The position numbers were made by a program, and so were the translations under genes. A DNA stretch of 64,000 nt, taken from the NCBI RefSeq assembly GCF_000010345.1, contig NC_009663.1, positions 2,232,001-2,296,000 of the forward strand, in the 5' to 3' direction. The stretch comes from Sulfurovum sp. NBC37-1. Lineage in GTDB: Bacteria > Campylobacterota > Campylobacteria > Campylobacterales > Sulfurovaceae. The notes under the pieces were generated by a model. The model searched no databases and was not told the origin of the DNA. It was given only the letters and a program-made list of their open reading frames with translations. This document shows positions 8,383-17,307 of the stretch, piece by piece. Every line of letters begins with the position of its first letter. Position 1 is the first letter of the stretch.

Positions 8383-10268
8383 TGTTAAATAAACAAGAAA
8401 AAGATTCCAAGCAAACTGCAGACAACCGTAAAATCATTTTATTTTTTATAGGTTTTGCTTTAGTTTTCATTTATCTTCTGCCAATTTTTGGGCATCCCTT
8501 ATATGTGATAACCTTTGACAATCTTGATATTGCAATTCCGCAAGCAAAAATTTTAGCAGAGAGCGGGAAAATATTTGCTCCCAACAGTGCCATTATTCCC
8601 AATATGATGAATGGCCTACCAAGAGTTTCCTATGGATCTGAGTTCAATATGCTCTTCTGGCTCTACTATTTTTTCGATGCAGAAATTGCCTTCCGTATTA
8701 ACTTCGTCTTGATTCACATAGTTGCCTATATCTCGATGTATCTATTCTTGCAACGGTACTTCATGTACAAAGGGTCATACCGCAGTCTTATTATTGTGGT
8801 CGCTTCACTCTTTTTCGCAATACTGCCCTTCTACTCAGGCGGCGGACTGACCACTTCCGTTCTACCTCTTTTACTCTATATTCTGCTTAACATACGTAAC
8901 GGCTCAGAAAAACCATACGAGTGGCTACTTCTTGTCTTGATACCTTTTTACAGCAGCTTTATTTTAATGTATATTTTTGTTCTCTTTTATTTATGGGTAG
9001 CATTTACAATAGATACTTTTTTTATCGCAAAACATTTTCAAAAGCGTCTATTTCTTACATTACTCCTTCTTACTGTTTTATATGCCATCACAGAATATCG
9101 ACAATTCTTGTCTATATTGGACCCCGTATTTACTTCACACCGTACAGAATTCAATGTTTACTTTTGTGAAACTTTTCGCAAAGCACATATATATGCCATA
9201 AAATTCTTTTTGGATGGCTGGACACAGCATCAGCAATCTTTAATGATGCCATGGCTTCTACCATTGTCACTAAGTGCTATGATATTCTCAACTCTTAAAC
9301 GCAGATTTACGCAAACAGAATCTATGCTGATCTGGCTTATCATCCTCTTAAGTATTATTGCAGGTATTTGGCACGATGTTCTAACCAACAAATATACACT
9401 TTTAGGCGTCAGTCTACTCTCAGTAATTACGATTATAAGATCTGAAAAAATATTTAAAATATTGGGAATATTAATGCTGCTGAATGTCTTTATTGCCATC
9501 TATAATGGATTATGTTTTTATGAAGGGTTAGCATTCTTCAAAGAGCAGTTTCACATTCTTAATCAATTCAATATTTCAAGAGCAGCTTTTTTTCAGCCTG
9601 TCCTTGTATATTTAATTGTTGCATTCGCATTCGCTTCATTTGCAACCTATCTTAAATACTTTAGACTTTTTATAGTAATAATCATAATATTTCAGTTTTA
9701 TTTTGCAATGTATGTCAGCCGCGTTTCCAGCAAACCTAATGGAAAATATATGACCTTACAGCAATATTACGCTCCTGAAATATTTAATAGTATCAAAAAA
9801 GACTTGAATATTACGTCCAAAAACATATCAAAGTATCATTTTGTCGAATACGGTATTGAACCTTCCGTAGTACTTTATAACGGACTATATACTGTGGACG
9901 GTTACAGTACCAACTATCCGCTCTCGTATAAACATAAATTTAAAAATGTACAGCAAAAAGAATGTTTTAACTTTATGTGGGGAAGCAGCAAGATGTATGA
10001 AACGTGGGGAAGTAAAGCCTACTTGCTATGTATTGAAACCCGTCCGCGAAATTATAGACTCTTTAAGGAACACAACATTACCTCATACCCGTTTTATGCA
10101 TCTCCAGATGAACTGTGCAAGCTAAGAACAAACTTTATAATATCGGGAATAAAACTGAAGAAACCTTCTGCGGACAAAATACAATATGTCAATGACTACA
10201 ACAGCACACAAAGCCCCTGGCATCTCTGGGTTTACAGATTGAACTGTCCAGAGAAAAAAGGAAAATAG
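8382..10268 (+). CDS. Large polytopic membrane protein, YkoS/DUF6044-like, possible GT-C
   Basis: 628 residues with about a dozen hydrophobic segments, then a soluble C-terminal part of roughly 150 residues. The early loop (FDNLDIAIPQAKILAESGKI, then NGLPRVSYGSEFN) resembles the uncharacterised YkoS/DUF6044 family. In Bacillus, YkoS is paired with the GT2 enzyme YkoT, as here with the GtrB-like gene. An early acidic loop plus many helices is also the layout of GT-C transferases, so it may transfer the lipid-linked sugar onto the glycan. That role is inference. It is the last gene of the cluster and ends 11 bp from a convergent pilin gene. Confidence 0.65.
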   Translation: MLNKQEKDSKQTADNRKIILFFIGFALVFIYLLPIFGHPLYVITFDNLDIAIPQAKILAESGKIFAPNSAIIPNMMNGLPRVSYGSEFNMLFWLYYFFDAEIAFRINFVLIHIVAYISMYLFLQRYFMYKGSYRSLIIVVASLFFAILPFYSGGGLTTSVLPLLLYILLNIRNGSEKPYEWLLLVLIPFYSSFILMYIFVLFYLWVAFTIDTFFIAKHFQKRLFLTLLLLTVLYAITEYRQFLSILDPVFTSHRTEFNVYFCETFRKAHIYAIKFFLDGWTQHQQSLMMPWLLPLSLSAMIFSTLKRRFTQTESMLIWLIILLSIIAGIWHDVLTNKYTLLGVSLLSVITIIRSEKIFKILGILMLLNVFIAIYNGLCFYEGLAFFKEQFHILNQFNISRAAFFQPVLVYLIVAFAFASFATYLKYFRLFIVIIIIFQFYFAMYVSRVSSKPNGKYMTLQQYYAPEIFNSIKKDLNITSKNISKYHFVEYGIEPSVVLYNGLYTVDGYSTNYPLSYKHKFKNVQQKECFNFMWGSSKMYETWGSKAYLLCIETRPRNYRLFKEHNITSYPFYASPDELCKLRTNFIISGIKLKKPSADKIQYVNDYNSTQSPWHLWVYRLNCPEKKGK

Positions 10269-10279
10269 TACCCTAAATA

Positions 10280-10609
10280 TTAGAGCGAAATCTTTGCAGC
10301 AGCAAACACAATAGTGCCGGCGGAGGCACTGCAGTTTGGAATGGATCCATTGTATGTTGCAGACTCACTCGTATAGGTAACAAATCCTGAAGCGGCATCA
10401 CATGCCGTGGATATTGGTGGTGAAGAGAGGGTTCCTTTGGCTGTGTAGGTTGCAGCTATGTCGGTCAAACATGTTACGACATTTTGACAATCAGCAGCAT
10501 TTCTTGCATCATCTCTTGTTGCTGCCAGCTTGGGCAGGGCTACGGCTGCCAATATACCAATAATGACAATAACAAAAATCAGTTCAATCATAGTAAAAGC
10601 TTGTTTCAT
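10280..10609 (-). CDS. Type IV pilin/pseudopilin-like protein 1
   Basis: 109 residues from the ATG at 10609, which has an AAGG ribosome site 7 bases upstream. It begins MKQAFTMIELIFVIVIIGIL, a short prepilin leader followed by the conserved N-methylated helix with Glu5. The residue before the cleavage site is Ala rather than the usual Gly. The C-terminal domain is small and has three further cysteines. The first 55 or so residues are almost identical to the next gene upstream, whereas the C-terminal parts differ. It could be a minor pilin or a type II secretion pseudopilin; no assembly genes lie nearby. Confidence 0.82.
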   Translation of the reverse strand: MKQAFTMIELIFVIVIIGILAAVALPKLAATRDDARNAADCQNVVTCLTDIAATYTAKGTLSSPPISTACDAASGFVTYTSESATYNGSIPNCSASAGTIVFAAAKISL

Positions 10610-10679
10610 GAATTTACCTTCAAACAAAAAATATAGTTACTGTTGGAATTAAAAAAAAGAAGAATATATAATTACTAAA

Positions 10680-10704
10680 GACCCCCTCTTATTCGGAAGA
10701 GGTC
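10680..10704 (-). terminator. Hairpin between the two pilin genes
   Basis: Arms GACCTCTT and AAGAGGGGGTC (read on the minus strand) form a stem with a small bulge around CCGAAT, just after the stop of the upstream pilin gene and followed by a T-containing stretch. It probably terminates or attenuates transcription between the two pilin genes. Confidence 0.5.
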
Positions 10705-10729
10705 ACTGTACGTTTATACAGATTAAATA

Positions 10730-11074
10730 TTAGATCGAGATACCGGCTGTTCCACCAAATACCACAGCACTTGTATCAGCGTTACAGTTTGAAATAGCTC
10801 CACCATATGTTGCTGATGTAGCACCAAAAGTAATAAATGAACTTGCATCCGAACAAGCTTTTGTAGAAGAATCCGCTGTCCCTGTAGCCGTATATGTAGC
10901 AGCCAAGTCAGTCAAACATGTTACAACATTCTGACAGTCTTTTGCATTTTTTGCATCATCTCTAGTTGCTGCTAGTTTTGGAATGGCAACTGCTGCCAAA
11001 ATACCGATAATTACAATAACAAAGATCAATTCGATCATTGTGAATCCGCTTCTCATGTTAGATGTTCCTCTCAT
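10730..11074 (-). CDS. Type IV pilin/pseudopilin-like protein 2
   Basis: 114 residues from the ATG at 11074, which follows AGGAG by 7 bases. An internal ATG at 11056 with its own AGAGGA site is an alternative and would give MRSGFTMIEL, the more usual short leader. The leader ends G|FTMIEL, the canonical prepilin peptidase site, followed by the hydrophobic helix. The cysteines fall at nearly the same places as in the neighbouring pilin (DCQNVVTCL shared exactly). The C-terminal half differs, suggesting duplication followed by divergence of the exposed surface. Confidence 0.83.
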   Translation of the reverse strand: MRGTSNMRSGFTMIELIFVIVIIGILAAVAIPKLAATRDDAKNAKDCQNVVTCLTDLAATYTATGTADSSTKACSDASSFITFGATSATYGGAISNCNADTSAVVFGGTAGISI

Positions 11075-11177
11075 GATTAAACTCCTGAAAATAAATTTTA
11101 GTACCAATTCAATAATTGGTCTAATTTTATTATAGGACTATATAGCTTAAAGAGATATAAAAATGTTAAATTTTGGG

Positions 11178-11828
11178 TTAAGCATCCCTCAAAATATAAT
11201 GTAAAAACAATATCTGTGCAAAGACCGGAGCAAAGATATTCAGTACCGGTACATAGTTGAAGAGTGAAGCGATCATAGCAATATAGGTTGATTTTTTTGT
11301 TTTCTCTTTGATGATCTTTTTGTCACTGATGAACAGAGAACTCACATCATAAGCCGTCGGTACTTTTAGGATGATGGACCAGAGCCATAGCATCCAAACC
11401 TGGCCGACTACAGGAATAAAGATCAGAGGAAAGGTAAAAAGGAAAAGCAATAAGAAAATAAGTGCGGCTTTGATGCTCAGCATGACAGAGACGGAAATAT
11501 TTGGCGAACCGACCACCGGTACTTTCGGATAGTGCTTTTTTGCCAGCTTGATAAGCAGTGGTTCTACCATCAGGGAAGTGACCACCGAGATGACAACGAT
11601 GAAAAGCATATAGGCGATCGCCATGGTGGCTACTGATGCACCGGTCGTCTGCAGCCACTCCCAGGGGATCCATGAGAGATAGGTCGTGATGAATTTCGAG
11701 AGGAAACTACCGAAAATCCAGACAAAGAGCGCCGTGACGATTAGCGAAGCGAACGTGATCTTCAGTACGAAAAGGAGGACTTCTCCTGATAAAATATCCT
11801 GTATGCTTTTGGTGATGATTTTGTTCAT
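11178..11828 (-). CDS. EI24-domain membrane protein (CysZ-like)
   Basis: 216 residues with about five hydrophobic segments. The order of segments and the motifs VTSLMVEPLLIKLAKKHYP and FIPVVGQVWMLWLW fit the EI24/CysZ family of inner-membrane proteins. CysZ is a sulfate permease in enterobacteria; other members have no known function. There are no sulfate-assimilation genes nearby, so transport of sulfate is only a possibility. It is separated from the carbonic anhydrase gene by about 180 bp holding a repeat. Confidence 0.7.
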   Translation of the reverse strand: MNKIITKSIQDILSGEVLLFVLKITFASLIVTALFVWIFGSFLSKFITTYLSWIPWEWLQTTGASVATMAIAYMLFIVVISVVTSLMVEPLLIKLAKKHYPKVPVVGSPNISVSVMLSIKAALIFLLLFLFTFPLIFIPVVGQVWMLWLWSIILKVPTAYDVSSLFISDKKIIKEKTKKSTYIAMIASLFNYVPVLNIFAPVFAQILFLHYILRDA

Positions 11829-11870
11829 ATTGCTTTGATTCCTTTTTATCTCAACTTTTATTTATTACCG

Positions 11871-11982
11871 CGTCATCCTGCACCCCAAGGCATTTCCTCT
11901 GGGCAACTCGTTTCAGGATCTTCTTTCTTTTTCAGATTATTTTTGAGTTCTGGAGAGATTCTGAAATACATTCAGGATGAAG
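11871..11982. repeat. Palindromic intergenic repeat with CGTCATCCTG ends
   Basis: The spacer between the EI24 gene and the carbonic anhydrase gene begins CGTCATCCTG and ends TTCAGGATGAAG, an imperfect terminal inverted repeat. Internal copies of TTTCAGGATC and GATTCTGAAAT also pair. This is the look of the dispersed CGTCATCCTGAA-type palindromes found in many proteobacterial intergenic regions. No coding potential is supported here. Confidence 0.6.
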
Positions 11983-12010
11983 TAACTCCATGTTTTGGAA
12001 AGATACGTTC

Positions 12011-12535
12011 CTATTGGTACTCATTCTTGAATTTCACATACCGTTCCGCCGAAGCATACAGCTCAGCGACTTCTTCATTTGTCAATTCCCGCACTACTTT
12101 GGCAGGGCTCCCCATGATGAGTGATCTTGGCGGGAACTTCTTGTTCTTGGTCACGAGACTTCCTGCACCCACGATCGACTCTTTGCCGATGACCGCACCG
12201 TCAAGTATGGTAGCGCTCATCCCTATGAGGCAGGCATCTTCGATGGTACATCCGTGCAGCATCACACGGTGACCTACCGTGACATCGTTGCCGATGTGTG
12301 TAGGGTTTCCATCGGACATATCGGCTTTTTTATGGTGGGTCACATGGATCATGCTCAAGTCCTGAATATTGCTTCTGTCGCCTATGGTGATGAAGTGTAC
12401 ATCACCGCGTACTACACAACCGAACCATACAGCCGAGTCCTCTCCCATCGTGACACGGCCTATGACCGAAGCCCCTTCGGCTATCCAGGCATTCTTTTTG
12501 AGTTGTGGTGTCCATTCTTTGAATTTTAAGATCAT
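12011..12535 (-). CDS. Gamma-class carbonic anhydrase family protein
   Basis: 174 residues of left-handed beta-helix hexapeptide repeats. The metal-site pattern includes MIHVTHHKK and TVGHRVMLHGC, giving the His residues expected from the gamma carbonic anhydrase/YrdA family, and the GMSATILDGAVIGK stretch is typical. The family may hydrate CO2 or act as a structural acyltransferase-like protein, and many members lack measured activity. It starts 9 bp after the end of ppk on the same strand, so the two genes are probably co-transcribed. Confidence 0.88.
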   Translation of the reverse strand: MILKFKEWTPQLKKNAWIAEGASVIGRVTMGEDSAVWFGCVVRGDVHFITIGDRSNIQDLSMIHVTHHKKADMSDGNPTHIGNDVTVGHRVMLHGCTIEDACLIGMSATILDGAVIGKESIVGAGSLVTKNKKFPPRSLIMGSPAKVVRELTNEEVAELYASAERYVKFKNEYQ

Positions 12536-12544
12536 TTTTTTCTC

Positions 12545-14632
12545 CTACGACTCTTTGAGTATTCTGCTTGCCAGCCGGCTGACATAATCCGGTGTCTCTT
12601 TTTTGGTTTTGTCATAAATTTTGTTGACATACTGCTCGAGTACTTCATGGTTGTTGATCGCTTTTCCGAGCATCGGTACTTTGACATAGTTACCATCTTC
12701 CTGCAGTTCCCAGCGAAGCTGGTTATCTGCCAGTTGGAGCATTAGTATCTGCACAATCTTCTGTGTCAGTTTTTCTTCAAGAATAGGCGTCATAAGCTCG
12801 ATACGGCGGATCAGGTTTCGGGGCATCAGGTCTGCAGACGAGATGAAACAGTTGACTTTGTTGTGCTTGAAGTAGTAGATCCTCGGATGTTCAAGATACT
12901 TACCGATGATCGAAGAGACAGTGATGTTCTCGCTCACCCCTTTGATCCCCGGTTTAAGACAACAAATACCGCGGATGATCAGGTCAATCTTGCAGCCTTC
13001 CTGCGAAGCCAGGTAGAGTGACTTGATGATATCTTTATCCACCAGTGAGTTTGCTTTGAGGATGATATGTCCGTTCTTTCCCTGCTTCCCCTCTTTTTCG
13101 ATGAGTTTGATCAGCTTGGGCTTGATCTGCACCGGAGCCATGAACAGAGTATCGAGCTTGGTATAGGTGGAAAAACCAGTCAGAAAATGGAAGAAGTGCG
13201 TTGCATCGTTGCCGAAAGCCTCTTTGGAGGTAAAGTAGGAGATATCCGTATAGATCTTGGCTGTACTGGGGTTGTAATTCCCTGTTGCCAGATGGACATA
13301 GCTTTGCAGCTTCTTCCCTTTTCGTTTGATGACCTGTGCGATCTTCGCATGGACCTTGAGACCCGGGATACCGTAAACGACATGTGCCCCGGCATCTTCA
13401 AGCGCTTTGGCCCAGCGCAGGTTGTTCTCTTCATCGAAACGGGCTTTGAGCTCTACCAGTACCATCACCTGTTTCCCGTCCCTGACCGCATCGATCAGCG
13501 CTTTGATAATGGGTGATTTCTGCCCCGCACGGTACAGGGTCATACGAATGGCAAGCGTATCGGGGTCGGCGGCTGCTTCCTTAATGAACTGTACGACCGG
13601 TTCAAAACTGTCGAAAGGGTGGTAGAGCAGTATATCCTGTTTTTCGATGGCATCGAAAATATTCTCACTGTCCAGAGGCGGCAGTGTTTTGGGGGTGAAG
13701 GTCGGCAGCACAAGATGCGAAAGTGCTTTGTCGCCTACGATCTGCCACAGCGTACCGAGATTCAGCGGTACCCCTTTATAGGAGTAGATATCGTTCTCGT
13801 CGAGATCGAGATGGGAAAGCAAAAAATGTAGAAGCCCTTCATCGGCCCCATCCATCAGCTCCAAGCGGATCAGAGACCCTTTGTTCCTTGAACGCAGACC
13901 TTCCTGAAGAATTTCGAGGAAATCATCCGCTTCTTCCTCTTCTATCTCGATATCGGCATTTCTAGTTACCCTGAACGGAGTAGAAGCAAGATGTGTAAAG
14001 CCCGGAAAAAGTTCAGAGGCAAAATATTCCACTACACTTTCGATGGGAACAAAGGTATGGTCAACATGAATGAAACGCGGAAGGATCCTCGGTATGCGGA
14101 TCAACCCGTGCTTGATATTTTTCGAATCATCCTGGAGCGTCATCGCCAGACCGAAACTGAGATTGTTCAGGTGCGGAAACGGGTGCGTTGCATCCACCGC
14201 GATGGGTATGATAACAGGAAAGATCTCATTGAAAAATATCTCTTCAATCTGTGACTTTTCATCGGCATTCAGTGCGTCGAAATTCTTGACATGCACCCCA
14301 TGGCTGTGCAATTCGGAGATGATGGAGGCATAACAGTTTTCAAGTACTTCCTGCTCTTTGTGCAGGTATTCCCGTATTGCGTCCAGCTGTTCGGTCGGTG
14401 TGAGCTTGTCTGCGCCGGTCTCCTGTATGCGCGCCTTGAAAAGCGCCTTCAGACCTGCAACGCGTATCATATAGAATTCATCGAGATTAGTCCCGTAGAT
14501 CGCAAGGAATTTCAGCCTTTCAAGCGGGGGCAGCTTTTCGTCAAGCGCCTGTGCCAGGACACGTGAATTGAACTGCAGCCATGAGAGTTCACGGTTGAAA
14601 TAGAGTTGTGATGAATCAAGATCTATAGCCAT
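12545..14632 (-). CDS. ppk: Polyphosphate kinase 1
   Basis: 695 residues, full length for PPK1. It starts DLDSSQLYFNRELSWLQFN, the classic N-terminus, and holds IRMTLYRAG, KVHAKI and the catalytic-His segment HLATGNYNPSTAKIYTD. PPK1 reversibly polymerises the gamma-phosphate of ATP into polyphosphate. The carbonic anhydrase gene follows directly. No exopolyphosphatase gene is present in the window. Confidence 0.96.
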   Translation of the reverse strand: MAIDLDSSQLYFNRELSWLQFNSRVLAQALDEKLPPLERLKFLAIYGTNLDEFYMIRVAGLKALFKARIQETGADKLTPTEQLDAIREYLHKEQEVLENCYASIISELHSHGVHVKNFDALNADEKSQIEEIFFNEIFPVIIPIAVDATHPFPHLNNLSFGLAMTLQDDSKNIKHGLIRIPRILPRFIHVDHTFVPIESVVEYFASELFPGFTHLASTPFRVTRNADIEIEEEEADDFLEILQEGLRSRNKGSLIRLELMDGADEGLLHFLLSHLDLDENDIYSYKGVPLNLGTLWQIVGDKALSHLVLPTFTPKTLPPLDSENIFDAIEKQDILLYHPFDSFEPVVQFIKEAAADPDTLAIRMTLYRAGQKSPIIKALIDAVRDGKQVMVLVELKARFDEENNLRWAKALEDAGAHVVYGIPGLKVHAKIAQVIKRKGKKLQSYVHLATGNYNPSTAKIYTDISYFTSKEAFGNDATHFFHFLTGFSTYTKLDTLFMAPVQIKPKLIKLIEKEGKQGKNGHIILKANSLVDKDIIKSLYLASQEGCKIDLIIRGICCLKPGIKGVSENITVSSIIGKYLEHPRIYYFKHNKVNCFISSADLMPRNLIRRIELMTPILEEKLTQKIVQILMLQLADNQLRWELQEDGNYVKVPMLGKAINNHEVLEQYVNKIYDKTKKETPDYVSRLASRILKES

Positions 14633-14738
14633 CTGTTTCCTTCGGAAAAAATTAATATAGGTAATATGAATAATTATTGTATGCGGTGCAGTGGCTCCGC
14701 TTTATATTGAGAGTATTATAGCAAAAAATCGCTCCATC

Positions 14739-14762
14739 GTAGGTTTGGCCGTGCCAAACTAC
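14739..14762. repeat. Palindrome overlapping the uvrB stop codon
   Basis: A 24-bp imperfect palindrome, with arms GTAGGTTTGGC and GCCAAACTAC around a short centre. On the minus strand the uvrB stop TAG lies inside the arm and the stem GTTTGGC/GCCAAAC follows at once. There is no adjacent T-run, so it is either a weak terminator, an mRNA 3'-end stabiliser or a repeat copy. Confidence 0.5.
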
Positions 14763-16732
14763 AGTTTTTTCACCTTCGCGATCTCATCACGCAAACGTGC
14801 CGCCTCTTCAAATTCCAGATTTTTCGCTGCTGCAAGCATTTTTGCCTTGAGTTCCTTGACAAGCTGTTGACGTTCCGCTTTGGGCATTTTGTCAAGTTTG
14901 CTTCGTTTGTTGTAAAGCTCTCCGGCATCTTCCACTTTCAGGTTGGCATCCAACTCCCGTATAGTCGTAGTGGGGGTAATGCCATGCTTTTTGTTGTAGA
15001 CGATCTGCTTCTCTCTTCTTTGCTGGGTGGTCTCAATGGTCGCTTTCATGGAGTCCGTCATCTTCTTGGCATACATAAGTACTTTACCATTGGCATTCCT
15101 CGCCGCCCTTCCGGCAGTCTGTATGAGTGAGGTCTTTGAACGCAAAAAGCCCTCTTTGTCCGCATCGAGTATAGCCACCAGGCTCACTTCAGGAAGGTCA
15201 AGCCCCTCCCTGAGAAGGTTGATCCCCACGAGGATGTCGAATTCTCCAAGACGCAGTGAACGGATCACCTGATTCCGTTCTATCGCATCGAGATCAGAGT
15301 GCATATAGCGCGCTTTTAGACCAAGGTCGTTGTAGTAACTTGTCAACTCCTCCGCCATCTTTTTTGTCAACACGGTGACAAGTATGCGTTCTCCTCTTTC
15401 GATTATCGGTTTCATTCTGTCGTGAAGGTTCTCTACCTGGTAGGTACTGTCGATCACTTCTATCTCCGGATCAAGCAGTCCTGTCGGGCGTACCACCTGT
15501 TCAGCCACTACGGAGGAAAGCTCTATTTCCAATGGTGCAGGCGTTGCGGAGACAAAAAGGTAATGGGGTGCTTTATTGATGTATTCGTCAAACATCAGAG
15601 GTCTATTGTCAAGTGCGGAAGGAAGTCTGAAACCATGATCTACCAGCACCTCTTTCCTGCTTCTATCCCCGGCATACATCCCCCGGAACTGAGAAAGGGA
15701 AACATGTGATTCATCGACGATCACAAGGTAGTCATCATGCATCGCTTCGAAGTAATCCATCATAGAGTATGGAGTCTCTCCAGGTTTCTTACCCGTAAGA
15801 TGGCGCGAATAGTTCTCGATCCCTTTACACATCCCCGTCGCCTCTATCATTTCCAGATCGAATTCCGTTCTCTGTTTCAGACGATTATACTCGATCATCC
15901 GGTCCTCTTTCTGAAAATAGGACAGACGCTCGTCCAGTTCCTCTTCGATGGTTTTGACCGCCCGCGCCAGTTTCTCTTTACTGACGATGAACTGGTTGGC
16001 AGAATAAACAGTGACTTCCTTGAGATCCCTGTTCTTTTCTCCTGTCAGCGAGTTGAACTCATAGATCGCCTCCACCTCATCCCCGAAGAACTCTATGCGT
16101 ATAGCAAATTCATCTGAATAGGCCGGATAGATATCCACTACTTCTCCACTGACCCGGAAATTTCCGATATCGAAGAACTCATCATTTCGTTTGTATCCCA
16201 TGTCGACGAATTTGAGCAGTAGTTCTTTCTGGTTGTACTCCTCTCCCACGACGAGTTTCTGCACGATGGTCTTGTAATCCTCCGGTGAACCCAGACCATA
16301 GTTGGCAGAGACAGATGCGATGACGATGACATCATCATGACTGAGCAGGGAGGCTGTCGTACTCAAACGCAAACGCTCCAGTTCTTCATTGATGGAAGAG
16401 TCTTTTTCTATGAAAAGATCCTGGCGCGGCAGATAGGCTTCCGGCTGATAGTAGTCATAGTAGGAGATGAAATACTCTACATGATTGTTAGGGAAAAAAC
16501 TCTTGAACTCCGAATAGAGCTGTGCCGCCAGTGTTTTATTATGCGTCATAATGAGCGTAGGTTTTTTGGTCTTCTCTATCACCTTTGCCATTGTATAGGT
16601 CTTCCCTGAACCAGTTACCCCAAGTAGTGTCTGGTAACGGTTGCCTGACTCAATGGATTTGACAAGAGAATCGATGGCAGCAGGTTGATCACCGGCAGGA
16701 CTGTAAGGACTATTTACGGTAAAATTAGGCAA
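14759..16732 (-). CDS. uvrB: Excinuclease ABC subunit B
   Basis: 657 residues, standard UvrB length. Near the N-terminus it has Walker [13 protein letters not shown] and the beta-hairpin region [15 protein letters not shown]; the DEAD-like VDESHV, the helicase motif TAGRAARN and a C-terminal UVR domain ([13 protein letters not shown]) follow. UvrB verifies DNA damage and hands the site to UvrC in nucleotide excision repair. It is transcribed divergently from the small coiled-coil gene at 16834. Confidence 0.97.
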   Translation of the reverse strand: MPNFTVNSPYSPAGDQPAAIDSLVKSIESGNRYQTLLGVTGSGKTYTMAKVIEKTKKPTLIMTHNKTLAAQLYSEFKSFFPNNHVEYFISYYDYYQPEAYLPRQDLFIEKDSSINEELERLRLSTTASLLSHDDVIVIASVSANYGLGSPEDYKTIVQKLVVGEEYNQKELLLKFVDMGYKRNDEFFDIGNFRVSGEVVDIYPAYSDEFAIRIEFFGDEVEAIYEFNSLTGEKNRDLKEVTVYSANQFIVSKEKLARAVKTIEEELDERLSYFQKEDRMIEYNRLKQRTEFDLEMIEATGMCKGIENYSRHLTGKKPGETPYSMMDYFEAMHDDYLVIVDESHVSLSQFRGMYAGDRSRKEVLVDHGFRLPSALDNRPLMFDEYINKAPHYLFVSATPAPLEIELSSVVAEQVVRPTGLLDPEIEVIDSTYQVENLHDRMKPIIERGERILVTVLTKKMAEELTSYYNDLGLKARYMHSDLDAIERNQVIRSLRLGEFDILVGINLLREGLDLPEVSLVAILDADKEGFLRSKTSLIQTAGRAARNANGKVLMYAKKMTDSMKATIETTQQRREKQIVYNKKHGITPTTTIRELDANLKVEDAGELYNKRSKLDKMPKAERQQLVKELKAKMLAAAKNLEFEEAARLRDEIAKVKKL

Positions 16733-16833
16733 GGTATCTCCAAAATTATAATAAATGCTTTAAATATAAAAATACTTCTAAAATTTTAATTATTTTCGCT
16801 ATTATAACACAACAAAATATTACGGAGAAGCAA

Positions 16834-17052
16834 ATGTCAGCCCTACAGAAATTACAGGAAAAGATCACCCAATGGAAAGCGGATCACGAAGCACTCAAAA
16901 GAGAAAATGAGCAGTTGAAAACAGAGCTTGCAAACGTATCGGGTTCACAGAGCGAGAAAGACAGTATCATCGAGTCGCTAAAAAGAGAGTTGACGGAAAA
17001 AGATGCTGAGATCGAAAAGATCATCGCACAGGTAGAAGCTTTACTGTCGTAA
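16834..17052 (+). CDS. Small coiled-coil protein, ZapB-like
   Basis: 72 residues, almost entirely charged coiled coil (LQEKITQWKADHEALKREN through KDAEIEKIIAQVEALL), with no membrane segment. Size and heptads resemble ZapB, the division-ring coiled-coil factor. A ribosome site GGAG lies 8 bases upstream of the ATG, and the next gene starts 33 bp after the stop. Naming it ZapB is inference from size, coiled coil and the ZapA-like neighbour; sequence alone cannot prove it. Confidence 0.6.
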   Translation: MSALQKLQEKITQWKADHEALKRENEQLKTELANVSGSQSEKDSIIESLKRELTEKDAEIEKIIAQVEALLS

Positions 17053-17085
17053 AGTTTTGATCTCGAAAAATCTAAAGGATTTTGA

Positions 17086-17307
17086 ATGAAAAATGTAGGA
17101 CTTACCGTCTGCGGAAACAGATATGAGATCAAGCTTGAAGATGAATTTGCAGATTTCATCAACAAAGACCTTTCTAATGCCGGTGTCAACCTGCATACGG
17201 ACAACAAACCCGATAAACTCCTCAAAGCCTATCTTCGTCTGGCCAAGCAGGCCACTTCCTATGAAGATGAGATAGAACTGCTTATCGAGACACTGGACGG
17301 GCTGTAG
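17086..17307 (+). CDS. Small ZapA-like protein
   Basis: 73 residues. The start NVGLTVCGNRYEIKLEDEF has the pattern of the ZapA N-terminal strand pair (V-x-x-x-G-x-x-Y-x-I), and the C-terminal half is helical (LLKAYLRLAKQATSYEDEIELL). It is shorter than typical ZapA (about 100 residues). Its last 26 bases overlap the 3' end of the convergent exonuclease gene. An in-frame Cys is present at residue 9. The role in FtsZ-ring assembly is inference; an unrelated small protein is possible. Confidence 0.6.
   Translation: MKNVGLTVCGNRYEIKLEDEFADFINKDLSNAGVNLHTDNKPDKLLKAYLRLAKQATSYEDEIELLIETLDGL

Noticed and set aside
11835-12272. Plus-strand open frame of 145 codons across the EI24-carbonic anhydrase spacer
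   Set aside because: It runs through the palindromic repeat and then opposite the carbonic anhydrase gene; composition and lack of family features mark it as a shadow.
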